Source: Kiritimatiellia bacterium (GTDB lineage: Bacteria > Verrucomicrobiota > Kiritimatiellia > CAIQIC01 > Lenti-01). Taken from it: a DNA stretch of 33,373 nt. A program made the translations under genes and the position numbers. The stretch is from the NCBI GenBank assembly GCA_028681135.1, contig JAQUJC010000037.1, positions 1 through 33,373 on the forward strand. The letters run 5' to 3'. Below are positions 7,707 to 13,903 of the stretch, one piece after another. Under the pieces are notes generated by a model that was not told the DNA's origin, ran no database searches, and was given only the letters and a program-made list of their open reading frames with translations. Numbering within the stretch: the stretch's first letter is position 1; every line of letters starts with the position of its first letter.

Positions 7707-10700
7707 AAATTATAAATTATAGGACTGACCCCTGTGCGGGTCTCTTTGTTGCGTTTGTCAGGCCGTGGATCGGTCTTGCGGGAGTGATGTTGGGGATCGC
7801 AACGGGCGCATGGGGCGGGCCGGTGGAAATCGGGCAGGAAGGCACCAATGAGATCCGATTGGATTGGGAGGCGGTGCCAGGACAAACATATTTCATTCAA
7901 TCCGCCCACAGCCTAGAGCCGTCAGTATGGACCAATGAGATTACCAGCGAAGTGACGCCATCCAATGTATTAGGAAGGAGCTTCACGCCTGTCGGGAGTG
8001 GGCGGCGTTTTTTCCGCGTCAGAAAAGAAGACACCAACCCGCCGGAGATCGACTCGATGGTGCCGGCGGAAGGGGCGATTGCAGTACCAACCAATGCATC
8101 GGTCTATATCAGCCTGACGGATGAAACTGGCATCGATACGAATACCATCGTGTTGTCGATTGGGTCCAACACGAACATGACGCTGGCCGATCCGCGGTTG
8201 ACCTGGTCCAACGATTCCACGGTGGTGTTTGCGCCAACGTCAACGCTGGGGGCGGCGGCGGCCGTCATCACCAATGCCCTGACGGTTTCGGATACACTTG
8301 GCCACACGCTGAGCAACCATACATGGACGTTCGAGTTGGCGCGGCCGGCCTCGGTGACCAGCTCGTTTCTCTCGCTGACCGCGCCGAGCAACGCGCCGCT
8401 GACCAAAAGCGGGCGCCGCCGGACGCTTCCGAATGTGAAGCCGAAGGATGGCGAACCGGCGCTGGAAATCCAAAGCGTGACCAGCAACAGCGTGGTGTTT
8501 TCCTACGAGGGGACGCCGCCGGACATTACCAACGGGACCAAGCTGGTGAGTTTCGATGCGGCGCACCCATTCTATCGTAGTGTCCTGTCGAACACCGTGG
8601 ATGGTGTGGCATTCACCGTTACGGCCTGGACGGAGGACATTCCGTTGACGGATATCCTGGAGGCCGGGTCGATCGGATCGGTGGACCTAACCGCGGCGGA
8701 TCCGGGGGCCTCCAGCAAGGTGGTGGTGAACCTGAATCTGCTGCATGCGGAATTCGGAGAGGATTTGTCGGAAACCGTGTTGCTGGACGACTCCGGGCTG
8801 AAGCTCTGGCTGCCGGAATGTGACTGGTCTTTCGTGGCCGATGTGGATGTGGCGGCGGATATCGGGTGGGGAGAATTGAGATCGTTTGATGCTTCTGCCG
8901 CCGGTGTGCTGACGATTCACGTCAAACCGGAAGCTTTGTTCCATGGGGCCGTGAGCGGCGATGATGAAATCCCGCTGGTGCAGCCCGTGACCAAAGTGTT
9001 CGGCGGGATGGCGGGGCCGGTGCCGGTCTGGGTGGAAGTGATTCTGGAACTGAACGCGGGCTATGAATACAGCGCCACGGTGGATGGCAATGCCCACACC
9101 GTGGTGGACATGGAGAAAGAGCTCACTTTCTACGTTAAACTTCGTGAGAACGAATGGACCTCCGGCGTGGACAATCCACCCATTGTCCTGGAAGCCGAAC
9201 CCATTACGTGGCAAATCGAAGGCGATGCGTATGCCAAGGTCTATATCCAGCCCAAGCTGACCATTCTGGCGTTCAGCCTGGCCGGACTCTGGGCGGACAT
9301 CAAGCCCTACTCGGAATTCGAGGGCGAATTTCAACTGAATCCGTTGGAATACGATCTGGGGCTGTACTACGGCCTTTCCTCGACCCTCGGGATCGAAAGC
9401 CGCATCTGGTACAGCGGTTGGGGCGAGAAGCCGGAGTGGGAACTGTTCAATCAGCGCTGGCCGCTCTGGAGCGATGTGTATCCCGACCCCAGCGATGCGC
9501 CGGTCTTCTCGCATGCCTTTCCGGACCGGAGTGTGACGGTTGGTCGTTCTCTGACGCTGGAAGGCTGGGCTTCGGGCATTCCCGAGCCGCAGTACCGGTG
9601 GTATTTCGATGGCGGGCGGATTGGCGGAGCCACCGGGCCGGAGTTGGATCTTTCCCCCGCCCAACTGGACCATTCCGGGACTTGGTCCGTGCGCGCCTAT
9701 AACAGCGCCGGGAGCGTGGAAACCTCCTGCACCGTCACCGTCACCAGCGGCGGTTCGGGCACTCCCTCCGGCATGGCCCTGATTCCCGCCGGAAGTTTCA
9801 GCATGGGCGATAACTTCAATGAGGGGGGCTCAAATGAACGACCCGTGCATTCCGTGTATGTCAGCGCGTTCTACATGGATAAATATGAAGTGACGAACGA
9901 CAAGATGGTGGAGGTGATGCAGTGGGCCTACGGGCAAGGCAAGCTGACGGTGACTTCCTCTTCGGTCCGCAATGCGGAAGGCAACAGCCAGGAGCTGCTG
10001 GATCTGGATGATTCCGACTGCCGCATCACGTGGAACGGCAGTCAATTCGGGATGAAGGCACTGAAGGGGTCCGGATATCCCTGCGTGGAGGTCACGTGGT
10101 ACGGGGCGGCGGCGTTCTGCAACTACCGCAGCCAGATGGAAGGGCGGTCCCCGTGCTATGACCTGAGCGACTGGAGCTGCGACTGGAATGCGAATGGCTA
10201 CCGGTTGCCGACGGAAGCCGAGTGGGAAAAGGCCGCCCGGGGCGGATCCAGCGGGAACCGGTTTCCGTGGGGCGATACCATCCAGCACACGCGGGCGAAT
10301 TATCACAGCAGCAGCTCATACAGCTACGACACCAGTTCTACGCGTGGTTATCACCCGGACTACGACAGCGATGGGTATCCGTACACGAGTCCGGTGGGAT
10401 CGTTTGCGGCGAATGGATACGGCCTGTTTGACATGGCCGGAAATGTATGGGAGTGGTGCCATGACTGGTATGACAGCGACTATTACGATACATCGCCGGG
10501 AAGCAACCCAACGGGGCCGACTTCGGGCTCGTACCGCGTGCGGCGCGGCGGCGGTTGCGCCACCTCGCCTACTACTGCCGTTCCGCCTTTCGCTTCTACT
10601 ACTACCCGGACTACGGCGACTCCGACTCCGGGTTCCGGGCTGTCTTGCCCCCAGGTCAGTGAAGTGAGCCCGGCAAGGACAGGCAGTGTCCGGTCGCGCC

Positions 10701-10939
10701 GTGCCCTGCGGAGCAGGGCCGACTGGAAGGAGAGGCCGACCGGACACCGGACCACACGTCACTTGGAGGGCCGGCCTCTCCGCCACGGCGGACAAGCGTG
10801 CCGGCTATGCCCGGAAGAGCGGACGGGGTGGAACCCGTCCCTCCAGAATGCAACGCGGTTCCTGGAGGGCCGGTCTCTGTCCCGGCCGGGTTCGGAAAAG
10901 ATACGGACGGGGTGGAACCCGTCCCTCCAGGGGGCTTGA
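7703..10939 (+). CDS. DGR target (variable) protein: exported Ig-like/FGE-fold protein, frameshifted in VR
   Basis: The diversified protein of the DGR. It has a hydrophobic export signal (about residues 24-44), N-terminal Ig-like/beta-rich regions (to about 590), an Ig I-set-like domain (about 599-683) and a formylglycine-generating-enzyme/C-type-lectin-fold domain from about 690 (GMALIPAGSFSMGD, RLPTEAEWEKAARGG, GLFDMAGNVWEWCHDWYD). The variable repeat begins at residue 941. After RVRRGGG the base after TG at 10557 is missing relative to the template; as written, the frame shifts and runs into repeat DNA to 10939. With that G restored the product is 986 residues, ends GFRAVLPPGQ and stops at 10662, the expected form. 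The first ~10 codons come from a repeat, so a start after 7703 is possible. Likely co-transcribed with the DGR genes downstream. Confidence 0.88.
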   Translation: MKIINYRTDPCAGLFVAFVRPWIGLAGVMLGIATGAWGGPVEIGQEGTNEIRLDWEAVPGQTYFIQSAHSLEPSVWTNEITSEVTPSNVLGRSFTPVGSGRRFFRVRKEDTNPPEIDSMVPAEGAIAVPTNASVYISLTDETGIDTNTIVLSIGSNTNMTLADPRLTWSNDSTVVFAPTSTLGAAAAVITNALTVSDTLGHTLSNHTWTFELARPASVTSSFLSLTAPSNAPLTKSGRRRTLPNVKPKDGEPALEIQSVTSNSVVFSYEGTPPDITNGTKLVSFDAAHPFYRSVLSNTVDGVAFTVTAWTEDIPLTDILEAGSIGSVDLTAADPGASSKVVVNLNLLHAEFGEDLSETVLLDDSGLKLWLPECDWSFVADVDVAADIGWGELRSFDASAAGVLTIHVKPEALFHGAVSGDDEIPLVQPVTKVFGGMAGPVPVWVEVILELNAGYEYSATVDGNAHTVVDMEKELTFYVKLRENEWTSGVDNPPIVLEAEPITWQIEGDAYAKVYIQPKLTILAFSLAGLWADIKPYSEFEGEFQLNPLEYDLGLYYGLSSTLGIESRIWYSGWGEKPEWELFNQRWPLWSDVYPDPSDAPVFSHAFPDRSVTVGRSLTLEGWASGIPEPQYRWYFDGGRIGGATGPELDLSPAQLDHSGTWSVRAYNSAGSVETSCTVTVTSGGSGTPSGMALIPAGSFSMGDNFNEGGSNERPVHSVYVSAFYMDKYEVTNDKMVEVMQWAYGQGKLTVTSSSVRNAEGNSQELLDLDDSDCRITWNGSQFGMKALKGSGYPCVEVTWYGAAAFCNYRSQMEGRSPCYDLSDWSCDWNANGYRLPTEAEWEKAARGGSSGNRFPWGDTIQHTRANYHSSSSYSYDTSSTRGYHPDYDSDGYPYTSPVGSFAANGYGLFDMAGNVWEWCHDWYDSDYYDTSPGSNPTGPTSGSYRVRRGGGCATSPTTAVPPFASTTTRTTATPTPGSGLSCPQVSEVSPARTGSVRSRRALRSRADWKERPTGHRTTRHLEGRPLRHGGQACRLCPEERTGWNPSLQNATRFLEGRSLSRPGSEKIRTGWNPSLQGA
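7706..7732 (+). repeat. GGACTGACCCC-ended repeat at target-gene 5' end
   Basis: AAATTATAAATTATA followed by GGACTGACCCC. It has the same architecture as the AAATTCAAGATTCAA + GGGCTGACCCC elements at 17121 and 28041 and the arm ends of the two palindromes. It supplies the first codons of the DGR target gene, so the original start codon may have been displaced. Confidence 0.6.
10523..10654 (+). other. DGR variable repeat (VR)
   Basis: 132 bases at the 3' end of the target gene, paired with the TR at 13444-13576. TR AAC codons appear here as CGC, CAC, CTC, TAC, TTC, GAC and TCC; AAT as TTT; CAA as CGG; AGC as GGC. The last 27 bases (from GGGTTCCGGG) are identical to the TR and would include the initiation-of-mutagenic-homology region. 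One G is absent after 10557, where TR has TGG and VR has TG, causing a frameshift. Confidence 0.96.
10686..10747 (+). other. nested stem-loop downstream of VR
   Basis: GTGTCCGGTCG (10686-10696) pairs perfectly with CGACCGGACAC (10737-10747), enclosing a second hairpin GCCCTGC (10703-10709) / GCAGGGC (10713-10719) with loop GGA. It begins 31 bases past the VR. DGRs often carry a hairpin or cruciform just after VR that aids target recognition; no T-tract follows, so a terminator is less likely. Confidence 0.6.
10764..10930 (+). repeat. two copies of the GC-rich double-hairpin repeat
   Basis: Copies at 10764-10846 and 10863-10930. Each begins TGGAGGG, contains one hairpin half and then GGACGGGGTGGAACCCGTCC, and closes with CTCCAG, so the GGAGGG and CCCTCC ends pair too. 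They lie between the true target-gene stop and the HRDC gene. Confidence 0.85.
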
Positions 10940-10952
10940 ACAGGATGACTGA

Positions 10953-11486
10953 ATGCAAATGGCGTTTTATTCGATTCCCGCCCGCGGCGACGCGGGTTTG
11001 CAGGAGGACCTGAACCGGTTTCTGCGCTCGCACCGGGTGTTGACGGTGCAACGGGAATTTGTTGCCCAGGGCGACAACTCGTTCTGGGCGCTGGCGGTCG
11101 AGTACCTGGAGGGACCGGCTCCGTCCGGTCCGGGGTCGGCGCGGGCCGGCAAGCCGCGCGTGGATTACAAAGAGGTGCTTTCCCCGGAGGATTTCGCAAT
11201 GTTCGCCCAGCTGCGGGAGTGGCGCAAGGCGGTGGCGGAGCGCGAGGGTGTGCCGGTCTATGCGGTGCTGACGAACGAGCAGTTGGCGGCTGTGGCCACC
11301 CGCCGGCCAGCCTCGGCGGCGGAATTGCGCGAAGTCGAGGGCCTCGGCGAGGCCAAGGCCGCCAAATATGGCGAAGGCGTGTTGGCGGTGGTGAAAGCAT
11401 CCCTTGGAGGGCCGACCTCCGCGTCGGTCATGCCCGGAAGAGCGGACGGCGCGGAGGCCGTCCCTCCAGGGGCCTCTGATGAATGA
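10953..11486 (+). CDS. HRDC-domain DGR accessory protein
   Basis: A 177-residue protein with an N-terminal domain (MAFYSIPA..., LNRFLRSHRVLTVQREFV, SFWALAVEY) and an HRDC domain at about 82-147 (LREWRKAVAEREGVPVYAVL, TNEQLAAVA, EVEGLGEAKAAKYGEGVL). HRDC proteins of this layout are known alternatives to the Avd accessory protein in some DGRs, where they probably bind nucleic acid and assist the RT. Residues about 150-174 (LGGPTSASVMPGRADGAEAV) come from a repeat copy, extending the C-terminus past the HRDC fold. A second ATG is at 10959. The stop overlaps the transposase start (ATGAATGA), implying coupled translation. Confidence 0.85.
   Translation: MQMAFYSIPARGDAGLQEDLNRFLRSHRVLTVQREFVAQGDNSFWALAVEYLEGPAPSGPGSARAGKPRVDYKEVLSPEDFAMFAQLREWRKAVAEREGVPVYAVLTNEQLAAVATRRPASAAELREVEGLGEAKAAKYGEGVLAVVKASLGGPTSASVMPGRADGAEAVPPGASDE
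11107..11131 (+). repeat. possible half copy of the double-hairpin repeat inside HRDC gene
   Basis: TGGAGGGACCGGCTCCGTCC and following bases resemble the left half of the repeat and encode LEGPAPSG between the two domains of the accessory protein. Only one half is present, so the match is tentative. Confidence 0.35.
11405..11469 (+). repeat. double-hairpin repeat forming the HRDC gene 3' end
   Basis: A complete copy: TGGAGGGCCGACCTCCGCG hairpin half, linker ATGCCCGGAAGAGC, then GGACGGCGCGGAGGCCGTCC and CTCCAG. It is read in frame as the C-terminal tail of the accessory protein and ends 9 bases before the transposase start. Confidence 0.9.
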
Positions 11487-12162
11487 ACGTGCGTATTTCG
11501 AGCGCCGCCATCCGGCGCATCATCCGCCCGTCGAACGGTTCAACGAGCCGGTGATCCTACTGGTGACGGTCTGCATCCGGAACCGGCGGCCCGTGCTGGC
11601 TTGCGATGGAGTCCATGAACTCTGCCGCGACGTCTGGCAAGCGGCGGATTTCTGGCGCACGGGCCAGTACGTTCTGATGCCGGATCATATTCATCTGTTC
11701 TGTGCGCCGGGGCGGATTCCCATGCCGAATTTGCGCCAATGGGTGGCGTTCTGGAAAAGCCAGGTCGCCAGGCGATTTTCCATGATGTCTGGAGGGCCGA
11801 TCTCGTCGCCACGGCGGACAAGCGTGACGGCCATACCCGAAACCCCGGTTTCTGGAGGGCCGACCTCCGTGTCGGCCTTGTCCGGAAAAACGGACGGGGT
11901 GGAACCCGTCCCTCCAGGGGGGCCAAACCCGGACGGGGTGGAACCCGTCCCTCCAGAGGGGCCAAACCCGGACGGGGTGGAACCCGTCCCTCCAGGGGGC
12001 AAGCTGTGGCAACGCGATTTCTGGGACACGCAAATGCGTTCCCGGACGCATTACGACGAGAAATGGTCCTATGTGCAGATGAATCCCGTTCGCAAAGGCT
12101 TGGCCCAAACACCCGGCGATTGGCCGTTCCAAGGAGAGGTGTTCCCCCTGGCATGGAGATGA
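11479..12162 (+). CDS. Y1/REP-associated tyrosine transposase (RAYT-like) within the DGR operon
   Basis: A 227-residue HUH single-strand DNA transposase of the IS200/RAYT type. Residues 28-73 give VTVCIRNRRPVLA and VLMPDHIHLFCAP with the HUH metal motif H70-I-H72; the catalytic tyrosine is probably Y198 in SYVQMNPVRKGL, a typical RAYT C-terminal helix. Between these, residues about 104-174 are encoded by repeat DNA (VEPVPPGGPNP units of 13 codons) and have no counterpart in the family. Without the insert it would be about 157 residues, near normal for the family. RAYTs act on REP palindromes, which abound here. Start chosen at 11479 because it overlaps the HRDC stop. Whether the inserted enzyme is active is unknown. 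Confidence 0.85.
   Translation: MNERAYFERRHPAHHPPVERFNEPVILLVTVCIRNRRPVLACDGVHELCRDVWQAADFWRTGQYVLMPDHIHLFCAPGRIPMPNLRQWVAFWKSQVARRFSMMSGGPISSPRRTSVTAIPETPVSGGPTSVSALSGKTDGVEPVPPGGPNPDGVEPVPPEGPNPDGVEPVPPGGKLWQRDFWDTQMRSRTHYDEKWSYVQMNPVRKGLAQTPGDWPFQGEVFPLAWR
11790..11995 (+). repeat. repeat cluster inside the transposase gene
   Basis: A partial copy, a full copy and then two further right halves of the double-hairpin repeat. The right halves start at 11892, 11931 and 11970, an exact 39-base (13-codon) period, so the expansion keeps the reading frame. Confidence 0.92.
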
Positions 12163-12181
12163 CAAACAGATCCGGGGTAAA

Positions 12182-12285
12182 TGGAGAGCCGACCTCCGCG
12201 TCAGCCATGTCGGGAAAAGAGGACGGCACGGAGGCCGTCCCTCCAGGGGGCGGGGAACCGGACGGCGCGGAGGCCGTCCCTCCAG
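12182..12285 (+). repeat. double-hairpin repeat ahead of the RT gene
   Basis: One full copy (left half TGGAGAGCCGACCTCCGCG with a mutated end) plus an extra right half offset by 39 bases, ending 12 bases before the RT start. Its G-rich edge supplies the likely ribosome binding site of the RT gene. Confidence 0.88.
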
Positions 12286-12297
12286 GGGAGGGGGCGG

Positions 12298-13419
12298 ATG
12301 AAACGGGCCGGTAATCTCTACGGGCGCATTGCCCAACCTGAGAATCTGCGGCAGGCCTTCCTCAAGGCGATTCGGGGCAAGCGTGGCAAGGCGGAAGTCA
12401 TCGCCTACACCGCGAATCTCGACCGGAATCTTCGGCGGCTGCACGACCAGCTGTCGGCCGGGCATGTGGATGTGGGCCATTATCACTTCTTCACCATTCA
12501 TGAACCGAAGGAGCGGCTGATCTGCGCGGCATCGTTTCCGGAACGGGTGCTGCACCATGCCATCATGAATGTTTGTGAGCCGGTGTTGGAGCGATATGCC
12601 ATCCAGGATTCCTATGCCTGCCGTACGGGCAAGGGCATGCACGCCGCCGTCCGGCGTGCCCAGAGTTTTGCCCGGGGGTATCCGTGGTATCTCAAGCTGG
12701 ACATCCGCAAATACTTCGACTCCATTCCCCACGCGCCGCTGTTGCGGCTGCTGGAGCGGCGCATCAAGGACAAGGCGGTCTTGCGGTTGGTTGCGGCCAT
12801 CGTGGGGACCCACGATTCCGCGGGCACGGGGGTCGCGGAGGCCGTCCCTCCAGGGGGCGGGGAACCGGACGGCGCGGAGGCTGTCCCTCCAGCGAGCGGA
12901 TCGATGGAGGGCCGACCTCCGTGTCGGCCGATCGTGACAACCGGCCGGGGCCTGCCCATCGGCAATCTGCTCTCCCAGCATCTGGCCAATCTGTATCTGG
13001 GCCACCTGGATCATTGGATCAAGGAAACGCTGCGGGTGCGGGGCTATGTCCGCTATATGGACGACTTTGTCTTGTGGGCGGAGGACAAGAGCATCCTGCA
13101 AGGGTATTGGAGGGCGATCCAGGAATTTCTGGAGGCGGAACTGAAACTGGAACTGAAAAACAATGTCCAGTTGAACCGCAGTGGCAGAGGATTGCCCTTC
13201 CTGGGGTACCGGGTTTTTCCGCATTGTTTGACGCTTGGTCCGCGGGCCCGGAGGCGTTTCGCCCGGCGATTGCGGGGATATGAGCAGGAATACAGGCAGG
13301 GAAATTGGACAGAAGCTGAACTTCAGCGTCACACGGACGCCTTGCTGGCCTACGTCCAGTTTGCCGATACCCTGTCACTGCGGCGGGGCATCATCGCGCG
13401 CATGAAGGGGGTGGCATAG
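12298..13419 (+). CDS. DGR reverse transcriptase
   Basis: A 373-residue RT that would reverse-transcribe TR RNA with errors at adenines. Motifs in order: SYACRTGKGMHAAV (106-118), motif 3 YLKLDIRKYFDSIPH with catalytic D135, motif 4 GRGLPIGNLLSQ (216-227) with the DGR-type SQ in place of the SP of group II and retroviral enzymes, motif 5 YMDD at 253-256, and a later GRGLPFLGYRVFP. Start at 12298 follows GGGGAGGGGG; longer frames upstream only translate repeat DNA. Residues about 178-211 are encoded by an inserted repeat between motifs 3 and 4 (EAVPPGGGEPDGA, MEGRPPCRP), near the palm/fingers and possibly harmful or tolerated as a loop. It lies 135 bases past the transposase and 24 bases before the TR. 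Confidence 0.95.
   Translation: MKRAGNLYGRIAQPENLRQAFLKAIRGKRGKAEVIAYTANLDRNLRRLHDQLSAGHVDVGHYHFFTIHEPKERLICAASFPERVLHHAIMNVCEPVLERYAIQDSYACRTGKGMHAAVRRAQSFARGYPWYLKLDIRKYFDSIPHAPLLRLLERRIKDKAVLRLVAAIVGTHDSAGTGVAEAVPPGGGEPDGAEAVPPASGSMEGRPPCRPIVTTGRGLPIGNLLSQHLANLYLGHLDHWIKETLRVRGYVRYMDDFVLWAEDKSILQGYWRAIQEFLEAELKLELKNNVQLNRSGRGLPFLGYRVFPHCLTLGPRARRRFARRLRGYEQEYRQGNWTEAELQRHTDALLAYVQFADTLSLRRGIIARMKGVA
12831..12930 (+). repeat. double-hairpin repeat inserted in the RT gene
   Basis: Two right halves 39 bases apart followed by a left half (TGGAGGGCCGACCTCCGTG), about 100 bases, read in frame between RT motifs 3 and 4. The order of halves is reversed compared with other copies, as expected if this is a slice of a tandem array. 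Confidence 0.9.
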
Positions 13420-13443
13420 AACGGTATTTTGGGGTTTCGTCCA

Positions 13444-13576
13444 TCGGGCTCGAACCGCGTGCAACGCGGCGGCGGTTGGAACAACAACGCCAACAACTGC
13501 CGTTCCGCCAATCGCAACAACAACAACCCGGACAACAGCAACAACAACAACGGGTTCCGGGCTGTCTTGCCCCCAG
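13444..13576 (+). other. DGR template repeat (TR)
   Basis: 133 bases with 37 adenines, mostly as AAC codons (15 of them), in the register of the target gene. The identical 3' block GGGTTCCGGGCTGTCTTG continues to CCCCCAG. Because variable codons are AAC, AAT, CAA, GAC and AGC, no adenine change can create a stop codon. It starts 24 bases after the RT stop and is probably transcribed on the same RNA. Confidence 0.97.
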
Positions 13577-13581
13577 CTCAC

Positions 13582-13603
13582 CGGGCCGTCGGAGTGCGGC
13601 CCG
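13582..13603 (+). other. hairpin directly after TR
   Basis: CGGGCCG (13582-13588), loop TCGGAGTG, CGGCCCG (13597-13603): a perfect 7-bp stem 5 bases past the TR end. It may fold at the 3' side of the template RNA, where DGR RTs need structured flanking RNA to prime cDNA synthesis. The role is inferred. Beyond it, 13604-13769 holds a 12-bp palindrome ACGGGATCCCGT (13613-13624) and no gene. Confidence 0.5.
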
Positions 13604-13769
13604 CTGACCCGGACGGGATCCCGTTCCCGCCCCATGCGGGACAAAAAGGCAACGCTCCGCCGGGGTTGGTAGCCGGATCGGATGGTCCGGCGAAGACTCC
13701 GGCGGGGCTTCTGACCTGATTCAGCCGCGGCACTCGCCTTTGCCAAAGCCGTGGGGGTCTGACAGCCGT

Positions 13770-13796
13770 GGGCAACACGGAGGTTGCCCCTCCAGA
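13770..13796 (+). repeat. right half of double-hairpin repeat downstream of TR
   Basis: GGGCAACACGGAGGTTGCCC then CTCCAG: the same hairpin-plus-CTCCAG layout as the right halves elsewhere, with a different stem sequence but compensating bases. Confidence 0.65.
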
Positions 13797-13840
13797 AGGT
13801 TTCGGTGGGCAAGCAAGCCCGCGGAGGGCGGCCAAAATGT

Positions 13841-13902
13841 CGGGGTCAGCCCTTAAAATATAACTAATGGGGCGATTAGTTATATTTTAAGGGCTGACCC
13901 CG
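13841..13902. repeat. perfect palindrome, right flank of DGR island
   Basis: A 28-bp perfect inverted repeat (13841-13868 and 13875-13902) around loop GGGGCG. Arms match the left-flank palindrome at 6765-6824. The outer end CGGGGTCAGCCC lies one base from the rfbB stop codon. Confidence 0.95.
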
Positions 13903-13903
13903 A

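Larger units (their letters stand above)
7703..13603 (+). mobile_element. diversity-generating retroelement (complete locus)
   Basis: All core DGR parts lie on one strand in the order target protein with VR, HRDC accessory, Y1 transposase, reverse transcriptase, TR. VR and TR align over 132/133 bases; 25 of 37 TR adenines are changed in VR and no other TR base is substituted, the hallmark of adenine-specific mutagenic retrohoming. The RT has the DGR-type SQ motif. The TR lies 24 bases past the RT stop. The transposase gene in the middle is not a standard DGR part. Confidence 0.95.

Noticed and set aside
8687..9673. 328-codon minus-strand frame within the DGR target gene
   Set aside because: Shadow of the target gene; no family motif or start signal.
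10663..10939. C-terminal tail of the target protein as literally translated
   Set aside because: Arises from the one-base gap in VR; the tail translates hairpin repeats, and the TR shows the intended frame.
12181..12297. Upstream in-frame extension of the RT
   Set aside because: It translates only double-hairpin repeat DNA; the ATG at 12298 has a G-rich ribosome binding site and begins the conserved protein.
11557..13332. 591-codon open frame on the minus strand across the transposase and RT
   Set aside because: Antisense to two genes with clear motifs, and its translation is rich in repeat-derived peptides (LEGRPP, GGTGSTPS).
13478..13551. (AAC)n-like simple sequence repeat
   Set aside because: It is interrupted by codons conserved with the target gene and matches VR at all non-adenine positions, so it is a DGR template, not a microsatellite.
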